Below, in pieces: positions 5,239 through 11,973 of a stretch of 18,178 nt of DNA. The stretch is from Candidatus Dadabacteria bacterium. Its GTDB lineage: Bacteria; Desulfobacterota_D; UBA1144; Nemesobacterales; CSP1-2. The notes under the pieces are model-generated. The model did not search any database, was not told the DNA's origin, and was given only the letters and a program-made list of their open reading frames with translations. Location of the stretch: positions 1 through 18,178 of the forward strand of contig JAKEHC010000073.1 of the NCBI GenBank assembly GCA_022615255.1. The letters run 5' to 3'. The position numbers and the translations under genes are program-made. Each line of letters opens with the position of its first letter. The stretch's first letter is position 1.

Positions 5239-6789
5239 ATGACTCATTCAATGAAAAAACCCGCTAATGACGGCAAATCACAAGCAGGCTACCAGTATCA
5301 AAGAAGCGATGTCAGAAATATACCCCGCTGTGAGGAGTATGAGAAGAACATCATAGGCTGCATTTTAAAGGATGGGATGCTGATTGACCAGGTTGTAATG
5401 ATGCTCAATTCAGAGGATTTCTACGAAATTCGGGATCAAATTATTTTTGGCATTATGCTCCGACTGAGGGACAAAGGCGTTCCCATTGACATTCATTCAG
5501 TCAGTCAGCACCTGAAGGAAAAGAGTTTAATAGGGGACGTCGGCGATTCTCCATATTTAGTGCACCTTGCAGAAATTGCAACCTCACCCGCCAACCTATC
5601 TTATCAGGTTGCTAAAGTGAAGGAGGCATCAATCAGAAGATCATTAGGGGAGAAATTACTTCGGATTATTGAAGCGATCGAGCGGCGGGCGGACAGGGAA
5701 ACCAAAGAGAAACTAGGAACTGAGATTGAAAACCTATCGATGCTTGAGGAATCTAATGTTAATGTAATGTCCTTAGCTAACTATCAAGCACAAGAAATGG
5801 CCTGGCTTCTTGAAAAAGCCTTGCCAGGTCAATTCCCGTCTATCATGTACGGAGATGGTGGGCTTGGGAAGAGCTATCTTGGGCTTTATTTTGCCATTCT
5901 CGTGGCGCTGGGAGAGCAAAAATTTCTAGGCTTGAGGTTTCCTGAAGAACCGTTGAGCGGGCTTTACGTCGACTGGGAGCTTGACATAGATGAATTTTCC
6001 CGGCGTGCCTTAAAGATTGTGAATGGCTTAGGGCTTTCAAAGGTGCCTAGTAATTTATATTACTACTCACCCGATAAGAGCTTGTACAAGCTACTCCCAG
6101 AGCTAAAAGGGATCATATCCGCCAGGAAAATACGATTCTTGATTATTGATTCCCTTGGGGCAGCCTGCGTTGACCCGGACAACGTTGGGGATATAGTCGA
6201 GGTATTCAGCCAAATCAAGGGTCTCGGTATTGCCACACTGATTTTAGACCATCAAAGCAAGATGCAGTCACAAGACAACTATAACGTTAAGACGCCTTAT
6301 GGAAGCGTGTATAAGTACAATCTATCACGTTCAGTTTTTCAATTATCCTGTGCCGGGAGAGACGGCAACCATATTTCCCTAATGCTTCGACATAAGAAAA
6401 GTAATTTTGGAAGACTCTTACATGACTTAATATTTGACTTATCTTTTGAGGGAGACAAGGTCATGTTCGTACAATCCTCAGCTTTAACCCCTGAAGAAAA
6501 GGAAATGATGCTGATACATGAGGCAATGGTAGAACTAGAAGGAAAAGGGGAGAGGATCAATCAAAAAATCCTAATTTTGCAACTAAAGGGAATTTTAGGC
6601 AAAGACAGGATTATCTCTCTATTGGATAAAGGGGTAGGGATATTTTGGGATAAATCCCCAGGAGAAAAGAGGGAGATTATCTATAAACCTAAAATTCTAA
6701 TAAGCGGATATATATATAAGCCGGATTTTAGAATTTTAGAAAATGAGGGTTCTGAAGATGAAATCGAAACCTCGGAGGTAATAGCTTGA
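5239..6789 (+). CDS. DnaB-N / RepA-like replicative ATPase of a mobile element
   Basis: The 516-residue protein has a DnaB N-terminal-like domain at about residues 30-130 (NIIGCILKDG, SEDFYEIRDQIIF, GVPIDIHSVSQHL, ATSPANLSYQVAKVKE) followed by a RecA-fold ATPase of the RepA/AAA_25 type: Walker A GDGGLGKS at 205-212, Walker B RFLIIDS at 299-305, then LILDHQSK. The C-terminal 100 residues look like a winged helix. DnaB-N normally makes the helicase collar and contacts primase; RepA-like ATPases are hexameric helicases of plasmids and phages. I chose the ATG at 5239, behind GCAGAGGAAAAC; a TTG at 5200 would add 13 residues and has no ribosome site. It is alone on its strand between hairpin clusters and a gene remnant, inside the tRNA-bounded segment. 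Whether it replicates an excised element or is a relic is unknown. Confidence 0.75.
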   Translation: MTHSMKKPANDGKSQAGYQYQRSDVRNIPRCEEYEKNIIGCILKDGMLIDQVVMMLNSEDFYEIRDQIIFGIMLRLRDKGVPIDIHSVSQHLKEKSLIGDVGDSPYLVHLAEIATSPANLSYQVAKVKEASIRRSLGEKLLRIIEAIERRADRETKEKLGTEIENLSMLEESNVNVMSLANYQAQEMAWLLEKALPGQFPSIMYGDGGLGKSYLGLYFAILVALGEQKFLGLRFPEEPLSGLYVDWELDIDEFSRRALKIVNGLGLSKVPSNLYYYSPDKSLYKLLPELKGIISARKIRFLIIDSLGAACVDPDNVGDIVEVFSQIKGLGIATLILDHQSKMQSQDNYNVKTPYGSVYKYNLSRSVFQLSCAGRDGNHISLMLRHKKSNFGRLLHDLIFDLSFEGDKVMFVQSSALTPEEKEMMLIHEAMVELEGKGERINQKILILQLKGILGKDRIISLLDKGVGIFWDKSPGEKREIIYKPKILISGYIYKPDFRILENEGSEDEIETSEVIA

Positions 6790-7358
6790 GGGAAGAGAAA
6801 GAGGCGGTTTTATTAATATATCCCCGTAATCTTCTCTACAAGCGATATTCTCTCGTTTAAATCATATTTTCGCATTATGTCTATTCTTCCGGCTTCAGGC
6901 GAGCCTCCTCCGCGAATGCTTATTATCGAATACCATCCCCCCCGGTATGAAGCTATTATGTAACTCAAGAAGTCTAGCAATCCTAAGCCCCCAATCTCTT
7001 CCTTTAAGTATCTAAATTATGGAATCGGTTGCAACCACTATACCAATGCCCGGTTTTCTAAGCTTGATCAGAGAATATATATTAGAGTATTAGATGAGAG
7101 AGTACACAGTTAAAGCTGTAATCAGTATATTCTTGACCGCGTTAATTATATTAAATTTTTCCATGACCTTTTCACGGTTAAATGGGGAACCATAGCATTG
7201 ATTATATGATTTGAAAACTCTAATGATCGCTTTTGAGGTATTTTATCTAAGTGACGATTCGTGTTAAACTCATTCAAGAAATCAAGCTAGTATGTAAATA
7301 AATACCGGAATTCCTGTTCTTATTTTTATTCTTTCATACAACCTACAGAGGTGATTAT
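6790..7358. other. Intergenic region with a decayed gene end
   Basis: The first part (6813-7016, minus strand) encodes the C-terminus of an HpaB-family protein. From 7020 to 7345 I find AT-rich sequence without a gene, RNA or clear repeat. GAGGTGAT at 7348-7355 is the ribosome site of the SDR gene. Confidence 0.5.
6813..7016 (-). pseudogene. C-terminal fragment of an HpaB / 4-hydroxybutyryl-CoA dehydratase-family protein
   Basis: Read on the minus strand, 67 codons from 7016 to a stop at 6813-6815 give a peptide containing RYLKEEIGGLGLLDFLSYI, then ASYRGGWYSIISIRGGG, then SPEAGRIDIMRKYDLNERIS and finally LVEKITGIY. This matches, from memory, the conserved end of the HpaB/4HBD family (...GGW...IHGxGSPxAQRIxIxRxYD...LAKxLAGI). 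An in-frame stop at 7017-7019 and no start or upstream domain make it a remnant of a gene normally about 480-500 residues long. It converges tail to tail with the replication-type gene, 23 bp away. The family includes flavin monooxygenases of 4-hydroxyphenylacetate and 4-hydroxybutyryl-CoA dehydratase, which fits the aromatic-acid flavour of the neighbouring UbiD gene. The family call is by pattern only. Confidence 0.55.
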
Positions 7359-8126
7359 ATGAGATTAAAGGATAAAGTAGCTATCGTTACAGGGGGATCA
7401 TCTGGTATAGGTCGTGCCATAGCTCTTGGATACATGAAGGAAGGCGCCAATGTTGTCATAGCCGCTTTGAGAGAAGATAACTGCGAGGAAGTTGTCGTTG
7501 AAATCAAGAAAATGGGGGGGAATGCGATCTATGTTATAACTGATGTCTCAAATCTAGATGACCATAATCGTTTACTGTCAAAATCCTTGGAGAAATTCGG
7601 CAAACTGGATATTCTAGTCAATGACGCTGCTTATTCAGCTCGAGAAGAAATATTTGAAACAACACCTGAAAGCTGGGATAAGCATATAGACATAGGTTTA
7701 AAAGGTTTATTCTTCCTCTCTCAGAGCTTTGCAAAACAACTTATCAAGCAGGGCGCCGGCGGCCGAATAATAAACATTGGCTCAGTGGCTGGCGTCATGG
7801 ATTTTCATCCCGTATCCATTGCATATCATGTGGCTAAGGCGGGAGTAATTCACCTCACACGCGTAATGGGCGTAGATTTAGCAAAATATAAAATAACAGT
7901 TAATTGTATAGGTCCAGGCTCCACAGTTACACCTATGTCTTCTTCGAAGGACCCCCATTATAGAGAATATATGACCAAAGGAATTCCCGAAGGACGGATG
8001 GCTAATCCAGAAGAAATGGTGCCACCGGCCGTCATGTTTGCCTCGGATGAAGCTGAATATATAACAGGGCAAACACTTTTTGTTGAGGGTGGTGCTCTAG
8101 CCGTATATCTTGGGCGAGTCTCTTAA
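7359..8126 (+). CDS. Short-chain dehydrogenase/reductase
   Basis: This 255-residue classical SDR has TGGSSGIG (11-18) for the dinucleotide, the D-V pair at 62-63, and catalytic Ser142, Tyr156 and Lys160 (YHVAK). Cys183-Pro186 (CIGPG) and the C-terminal FVEGG also fit. It would use NAD(P)H to oxidise or reduce an alcohol or ketone; the substrate cannot be read from sequence. Two departures stand out: the usual NNAG is NDAA (88-91), and the tetrad Asn, normally in the N-L-x-G position, is Gly113 (DIGLKG). A strong GAGGTGAT ribosome site fixes the ATG start. It converges with the UbiD gene, sharing a bidirectional terminator, within the tRNA-bounded segment. Confidence 0.87.
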   Translation: MRLKDKVAIVTGGSSGIGRAIALGYMKEGANVVIAALREDNCEEVVVEIKKMGGNAIYVITDVSNLDDHNRLLSKSLEKFGKLDILVNDAAYSAREEIFETTPESWDKHIDIGLKGLFFLSQSFAKQLIKQGAGGRIINIGSVAGVMDFHPVSIAYHVAKAGVIHLTRVMGVDLAKYKITVNCIGPGSTVTPMSSSKDPHYREYMTKGIPEGRMANPEEMVPPAVMFASDEAEYITGQTLFVEGGALAVYLGRVS

Positions 8127-8129
8127 TAA

Positions 8130-8157
8130 AAAAATGTGGACATCTGTCCCCATTTTT
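8130..8157. terminator. Bidirectional terminator between SDR and UbiD genes
   Basis: AAAAATG (8130-8136) pairs with CATTTTT (8151-8157), and inside it GGAC (8138-8141) pairs with GTCC (8146-8149) around an ATCT loop, with one T/C mismatch. A and T runs on both sides serve both converging genes. The core TGTGGACATCTGTCCCCA also resembles GGGGACAG-type dispersed repeats, so it may have arrived as a mobile hairpin. Confidence 0.8.
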
Positions 8158-8191
8158 GAGAAGGATTCTCAGAAGAAGTTGGCCCGGCGCT

Positions 8192-9655
8192 CTAATCACT
8201 AAAACCGTACCTTTTCCAGTTGCTGACCACCTTTTCCTGAATCTCGATAGGGAAGCTATGTTTAAAACTGGAAATTTCAGACCGATCAAAGCCGGGTAAT
8301 AGTCCGTTATAAACGACTTTGGTACTGCTTGTGTCCTTTTTTTCCGCCATGGTTAGGTAATGAATGAGTGGAAGCGTACTTTCATGCCTATAAAAATGAG
8401 AATCGGTATCCGGATGACAACGGGTGGCGAAGGCCCAGACCACTTCATTGACATTGCTGGGATCGATATCATCATCGAGCAGAATAACCTTGGGGATATC
8501 GAGACCTGCTTTGCTTCTAAAAATGATTTCCTTGGCCATATGAGCTAGGTTCTTTGTGCTCTCTTGTGAATGACTGGGCCTACTTACAGTAACGACCAGC
8601 CAGTGAAGGGCGCTTTCGTATAAACAAAAGCAACTGGCCGCCGGGAAGCCGTGCTTCCAGAGTTCAGCTAGAACCATGGCAGCCATAACAGTTCCACAGC
8701 AGGTATGAGTATCCTCAACAGGGACTCCAGCTACAACCACGGGTAGAATAGGATTGTTTCGGTAGGTGATTGCAGAAACGTTAAAAATGGGCTGAGGTCT
8801 GGCATCACCGGTGTAACCAGCAAATTCCCCCATGGGACCCTCGCTGACTGTTTCCGTGTGTGAAACGGTTCCCTCGATCACAATTTCACAGGTTGCCGGA
8901 ACCTTTAGGTCTACCGTCTTACAGGGAACGATATCGATAGGTTCGCCAAAATGAGCCCCGAGAACATCGGCCTCATCAACAAATTCAGGCAGGTGCATGG
9001 CTGAGAAAAAAGGCACCGCAGGTTCACATCCCACGGCCAGGGCAAAAGGCATTGGTTTATTCTGTTCCTTCCACATTTGATGTATGATGCCGACATGCTG
9101 TAGTGGAACCACCAGTCCAGTCATGCGATTTTTGTCCAACAGCATAATTCGAGTAATGGACCAGTTTGTCCAGGAACGATCAGGTGTCTGGACAATAATA
9201 GTACCCCAGGTATTGATATAGCGACCGCCATCTCTTTGATGGATAAAAGGACTCGGAAATCTCATTAAGTCCACATCCTGCCCGGTCATGATATTCTCCT
9301 GACAAACACCGGTATTGACTGTTTTAGCGGGGATTCCCTTTTTTGAAATTGAGCTCGCCAATATGTTTATAATTTCATGCGCCCCGGCGTGCGGCGACAA
9401 TCCAAGGGAAATGGCAATGCGAGAAAACAAGAGTCCCTTCTGCCTGCTCACACCTGCCGACCCTCCCAGTACTCTGAAACCATTTTCAATATCCTTGACT
9501 TTATTAAAGAGGGGGGCCGGCGCTTTCAGATCATAACATCTTCTGATAACTGCACTAAGTTCAAGATTCCAATCGACCTCTACCTCAATCTCCCGCAGTT
9601 CTCCAATATCGGCAAGTGAACGAATGTATTCTCTAAGGTCTTTTATATGAATCAT
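8192..9655 (-). CDS. UbiD-family prenylated-FMN decarboxylase (Fdc1-like)
   Basis: The 487-residue protein belongs to the UbiD family, which reversibly decarboxylates aromatic or alpha,beta-unsaturated acids with prenylated FMN. Residues equivalent to those of fungal Fdc1 are kept: Asn165, His188 and Glu228 for cofactor-metal binding, and the catalytic E-R-E set Arg169 (NWSITR), Glu272 and Glu277 (SEGPMGEFAGY). RDGGRYINTWG and LVVPLQHVGIIHQMW align closely with ferulate decarboxylase-type members, so a cinnamate-like or other phenolic acid is a reasonable but unproven substrate. A GGGGAG ribosome site precedes the ATG at 9655. UbiX, the prFMN synthase, is not in the window and must be elsewhere for activity. 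It converges with the SDR gene. Confidence 0.9.
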   Translation of the reverse strand: MIHIKDLREYIRSLADIGELREIEVEVDWNLELSAVIRRCYDLKAPAPLFNKVKDIENGFRVLGGSAGVSRQKGLLFSRIAISLGLSPHAGAHEIINILASSISKKGIPAKTVNTGVCQENIMTGQDVDLMRFPSPFIHQRDGGRYINTWGTIIVQTPDRSWTNWSITRIMLLDKNRMTGLVVPLQHVGIIHQMWKEQNKPMPFALAVGCEPAVPFFSAMHLPEFVDEADVLGAHFGEPIDIVPCKTVDLKVPATCEIVIEGTVSHTETVSEGPMGEFAGYTGDARPQPIFNVSAITYRNNPILPVVVAGVPVEDTHTCCGTVMAAMVLAELWKHGFPAASCFCLYESALHWLVVTVSRPSHSQESTKNLAHMAKEIIFRSKAGLDIPKVILLDDDIDPSNVNEVVWAFATRCHPDTDSHFYRHESTLPLIHYLTMAEKKDTSSTKVVYNGLLPGFDRSEISSFKHSFPIEIQEKVVSNWKRYGFSD

Positions 9656-10110
9656 TTGATGCTCCCCAAAAAATCAAACACGTTAAAATTATTGTCGGTC
9701 TATTCTCCGCACATCTTTTGCTTTTTCAGGAATATCCTTAGGATCGTAAAAAAATCAGATCCTAAAAAGCAAGCAACTGAGAAAGAGAAAACCAAATTCA
9801 TGTTTGAAAATTTGTACAGCTATTACTAAGTCTACAGATTTTCCCGCCGCTCTAATTATTCTACCTAAATTACTGTCCTTCTGGGGAACATCAGATTTAC
9901 CATCTCCCTCCGAGCTTCGAGGTGGTTTGGAATGGCTTAAAGAGCCGCGTATAAGGGCTTATTCTTAGCGACGTTAGCTTATCCTCTTTTTTCCTTTTTC
10001 CCGTTTATGCCAAGAAAAAGATTAATACAACTAATCAAAAGTCGTAGCAAAAAACGTAGCAATGAGAATTTGAGAAACTGAAGAAACGTTGCAACTAACT
10101 GAAATCCTTG
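9656..10110. other. Non-coding region between UbiD gene and tRNA-Thr
   Basis: I find no supported gene. A 60-codon plus-strand frame at 9647-9829 has no ribosome site or recognisable domain. This is where an integrase often lies in tRNA-borne elements, but only non-coding sequence is seen. Near the tRNA there are two direct CGTAGCAA repeats 12 bp apart (10043-10050, 10055-10062) and a related CGTTGCAA (10087-10094), possibly arm-type integrase sites. Confidence 0.5.
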
Positions 10111-10182
10111 AGCCGACGAAGGGACTTGAACCCTTGACCTGCGCATTACGAGTGCGCTGCTCTACCGCTGAGCTACGTCGGC
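10111..10182 (-). tRNA. tRNA-Thr (anticodon CGT)
   Basis: Read on the minus strand, 72 nt fold into a complete cloverleaf: acceptor GCCGACG/CGTCGGC, D-stem GCTC/GAGC with a 7-nt loop, anticodon stem GCGCA/TGCGC with loop CTCGTAA (anticodon CGT, reading ACG), a 5-nt variable loop and T-arm AAGGG-TTCAAGT-CCCTT. Discriminator base is T; CCA is not encoded. Its last 19 nt plus one base are duplicated at 4886-4905, so it is the candidate integration target of the adjacent segment. Confidence 0.95.
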
Positions 10183-10409
10183 TTTTACCAATATAACCTC
10201 ATTGAAGGTAAATATAAACACTCAGAATTCATCACTTAACACGCTCTTTCAATCCCTCTTCAAATAATATTGTAGAGACATCCCATGGGATGTCTCTACT
10301 TCATTTTTTTAAACCCGCCGCTAAAAAATAAAAAAGCACAAGGATTAAGCTTTCACGAGAAAAAAGTTTAGCTGAGTTTTAGAGCTAACGTCAAGAAAGC
10401 ATAACATAC
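10183..10409. other. Intergenic gap with a GTAGAGAC-type palindrome
   Basis: This lies between tRNA-Thr and the end of the HIT gene (both -). Apart from the palindrome at 10271-10300 I see no gene. The 5' flank of the tRNA (minus strand) has a weak TTTATA-N17-TATATT promoter-like pair. Confidence 0.4.
10271..10300. repeat. GTAGAGAC...GTCTCTAC palindrome, copy 2
   Basis: Positions 10272-10299 form a perfect 28-bp palindrome with the same outer GTAGAGAC/GTCTCTAC arms as copy 1 but a different self-complementary core, ATCCCATGGGAT. A T run follows on the plus strand (10303-10310), but no plus-strand gene ends before it. Confidence 0.85.
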
Positions 10410-10901
10410 TCAATTCATAAATCGCCCTAGCCTAGATTGAATCTCAGATATGGCAGACTTAATATCTTTCTGCACTTTCAGAATTGAATCTTTATCCTTG
10501 TAGGTTTGCCTTGGCCAGAAAAACCCCTTTAATCCATCCCCTCTCCTTCGGGGAACAATATGAATGTGGAGATGAGGCACGCTTTGGCTGACGCGGTTGT
10601 TGATGGCTACAAACGATCCCTCTGCCTTAATGCCCTCTTCAACCGCTTGCGCTATAAGCCTTGCGTTCGTAAAAAGCGGGGTGATAAGAGCGTATGGCAG
10701 ATCAATCAGAGTCTTGCAGTGCTCCTTCGGAACAAGCAGGCAGTGCCCAGGAAATAGTGGACGATGGTCTAAAAAGGCAAAAGACGCATCGTCTTCGAAT
10801 ACCACATAGCTTTCTACTTCTCTGCGGATTATCCTACAAAATTTACAAACATTGCTCCCTGCGCCAAATATTTTGAGTTGTTCCGTATTTCCCTTTCGCA
10901 T
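10410..10901 (-). CDS. HIT-family (histidine triad) nucleotide-binding protein
   Basis: The product, 163 residues from the ATG at 10901, carries the histidine triad PHLHIHIVPRRRG (His110, 112, 114), whose middle histidine attacks nucleoside phosphoramidates or dinucleoside polyphosphates. The N-terminal CKFCRII holds a Cys pair that binds zinc in many HIT proteins, and FEDDASFAFLDHRPLFPGH is typical. An in-frame TTG at 10910 lies 4 nt after AGGA, while the ATG lies 13 nt after it, so the start is uncertain by three residues. The C-terminal FFWPRQTY segment resembles the Ap4A-hydrolase or Fhit-like branch more than small Hint proteins. It diverges from the DUF488 gene. Confidence 0.88.
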   Translation of the reverse strand: MRKGNTEQLKIFGAGSNVCKFCRIIRREVESYVVFEDDASFAFLDHRPLFPGHCLLVPKEHCKTLIDLPYALITPLFTNARLIAQAVEEGIKAEGSFVAINNRVSQSVPHLHIHIVPRRRGDGLKGFFWPRQTYKDKDSILKVQKDIKSAISEIQSRLGRFMN

Positions 10902-10945
10902 AGTGGTCAAATTTTCCTAAATCTTACACACTCACATATCCTTAC

Positions 10946-10975
10946 GTGACAAAAGATTGCTGAATAGTGTAGCAT
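10946..10975 (+). promoter_or_regulatory. Candidate promoter of the DUF488 gene
   Basis: GTGACA (10946-10951) and TAGCAT (10970-10975) are 18 bp apart. The predicted start near 10982 is only about 5 nt before the ATG at 10987, which has no Shine-Dalgarno. Tentative. Confidence 0.25.
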
Positions 10976-10986
10976 CAATAAACGAT

Positions 10987-11469
10987 ATGAAGGAAAAATG
11001 TATCTTTACTATCGGGCACTCGAACCGAAGCCTCGACGAGCTTCTCAAGGTTCTAAAACACTACAAAATAGAAGTCCTAGCAGATGTTCGGTCCTTTCCC
11101 GTCTCAAGTCGTAACCCCCAATTCAATAAAGAAGCCCTTGAAATCAAGCTCCCTGAGAGCGGCGTCCAGTACAAATGGATTGAAAAGCTTGGAGGATTTA
11201 GAAAGGAAGGGTATGAGGGATATATGAAGACAGAAGACTTCAAAGATGGATTAGAGGCGCTAATCGAGATTGCAAAAGAGAAGGTAACAGCCGTTATGTG
11301 TGCCGAGGTTCTATGGTTTCGGTGTCATCGTCGTTTTATCGCCTCTCTACTCACAAAAGAGGATTGGAAAGTAAGCCACATATACAATGAAAAGAAATCG
11401 GAGACGCATAGAGACGCTGAAAAGAAAAAGAAACAATTAAGTCTGATGCTCAATGATAAAGAGAGATAG
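10987..11469 (+). CDS. DUF488 family protein
   Basis: The 160-residue protein has the DUF488 signatures: TIGHSNRSLDELL at the N-terminus, LADVRSFPVSSRNPQFN, YKWIEKLGGFR, and CAEVLWFRCHRRFIASLL with the conserved C-A-E and C-H-R. DUF488 proteins are common and have no established biochemical role. A TTG at 10957 would add ten residues, but neither start has a clear ribosome site; ATG 10987 is preferred because the family begins close to TIGHS. The C-terminus is lysine-rich. It ends 9 nt before the next gene, with which it is probably co-transcribed. Confidence 0.82.
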   Translation: MKEKCIFTIGHSNRSLDELLKVLKHYKIEVLADVRSFPVSSRNPQFNKEALEIKLPESGVQYKWIEKLGGFRKEGYEGYMKTEDFKDGLEALIEIAKEKVTAVMCAEVLWFRCHRRFIASLLTKEDWKVSHIYNEKKSETHRDAEKKKKQLSLMLNDKER

Positions 11470-11478
11470 AAGAATATA

Positions 11479-11796
11479 ATGAAAGATAGAGAGCCGCCTC
11501 CACATTACAAAACTATCAGACAAGCCCTGTTCGAAGAACTGCTAGAGGGGAAGAGAACAGTAAGAGAGTTATCACAGGCGCTCAGAATCTCAGAGAGGGA
11601 GGTTATTGCTCATCTTACTCACGTTAAGCAATCCGCTCCACAAAAGGGATTTAGATTCATCATGCAACCCTCAGAGTGCTTGAACTGTGGGTTTATATTC
11701 CAGGATAGAGAGAGGCAAAAGAAGCCCAGCAGATGCCCCAGGTGTAAAGAAGAACATCTCACAAATCCTGTATTTGGGCTTGAAAAATTAAAATGA
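11479..11796 (+). CDS. Small HTH + zinc-ribbon predicted transcriptional regulator
   Basis: The 105-residue protein has an N-terminal winged-helix-like part (about 10-55: TIRQALFEELLEGKRTVREL, then SQALRISEREVIAHL) and a C-terminal zinc ribbon with C-x2-C (ECLNCGF, 67-70) and C-x2-C (RCPRCK, about 85-88), ending in NPVFGL. This layout matches a predicted HTH/Zn-ribbon regulator family known best from archaea and some deep bacteria. It starts 9 nt after the DUF488 stop, so the two are a likely pair. Its target is unknown. The ribosome site (AGAAGA) is weak. Confidence 0.75.
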   Translation: MKDREPPPHYKTIRQALFEELLEGKRTVRELSQALRISEREVIAHLTHVKQSAPQKGFRFIMQPSECLNCGFIFQDRERQKKPSRCPRCKEEHLTNPVFGLEKLK

Positions 11797-11882
11797 ATTT
11801 TTCAGATTATGTTTTGATAAAAACAAAGGTAATTTCATTAATTCCCCTAATAAAAATCACATTTATTTATTATACATATTCT

Positions 11883-11911
11883 GTAGAGACGACCCGCCGG
11901 GTCGTCTCTAC
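11883..11911. repeat. GTAGAGAC...GTCTCTAC palindrome, copy 3
   Basis: This 29-bp palindrome has two perfect 14-bp arms around a single C; the core is GACCCGCCGGGTC. It shares the outer arms with copies 1 and 2 and has the same core as degenerate copy 4. It sits between two converging genes. Confidence 0.85.
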
Positions 11912-11973
11912 TTAATTTGATATAGAACCCTCACGGGCTGCGACTATCTAATACCTCACATTCGTTACGTGTC

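Larger units (their letters stand above)
4886..10129. mobile_element. Candidate integrative element at tRNA-Thr
   Basis: The 5.2-kb segment is bounded by direct copies of the tRNA-Thr(CGT) 3' end. It contains a DnaB-N/RepA-like ATPase typical of plasmid, phage or satellite replication modules, a gene fragment, and metabolic genes (SDR, UbiD), flanked by long non-coding stretches. No integrase, excisionase or relaxase was found, so it is either decayed or mobilised in trans. The flanks are ordinary chromosomal genes (PHA synthase and panBCD left; HIT and DUF488 right). The 20-bp direct repeat is seen directly; the integration history is inferred. Confidence 0.55.

Noticed and set aside
9647..9829. 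60-codon plus-strand frame in the gap before tRNA-Thr
   Set aside because: No ribosome site, low-complexity lysine-rich end, overlaps the UbiD start; probably chance.
9840..10080. Integrase remnant next to the tRNA
   Set aside because: I looked for tyrosine-recombinase R-H-R-Y motifs by eye in the frames and found only a 23-codon chance frame; no support.
10271..10310. Intrinsic terminator (palindrome plus T run)
   Set aside because: Both neighbouring genes are on the minus strand, and the T run is on the plus-strand side; it is better explained as a repeat copy.
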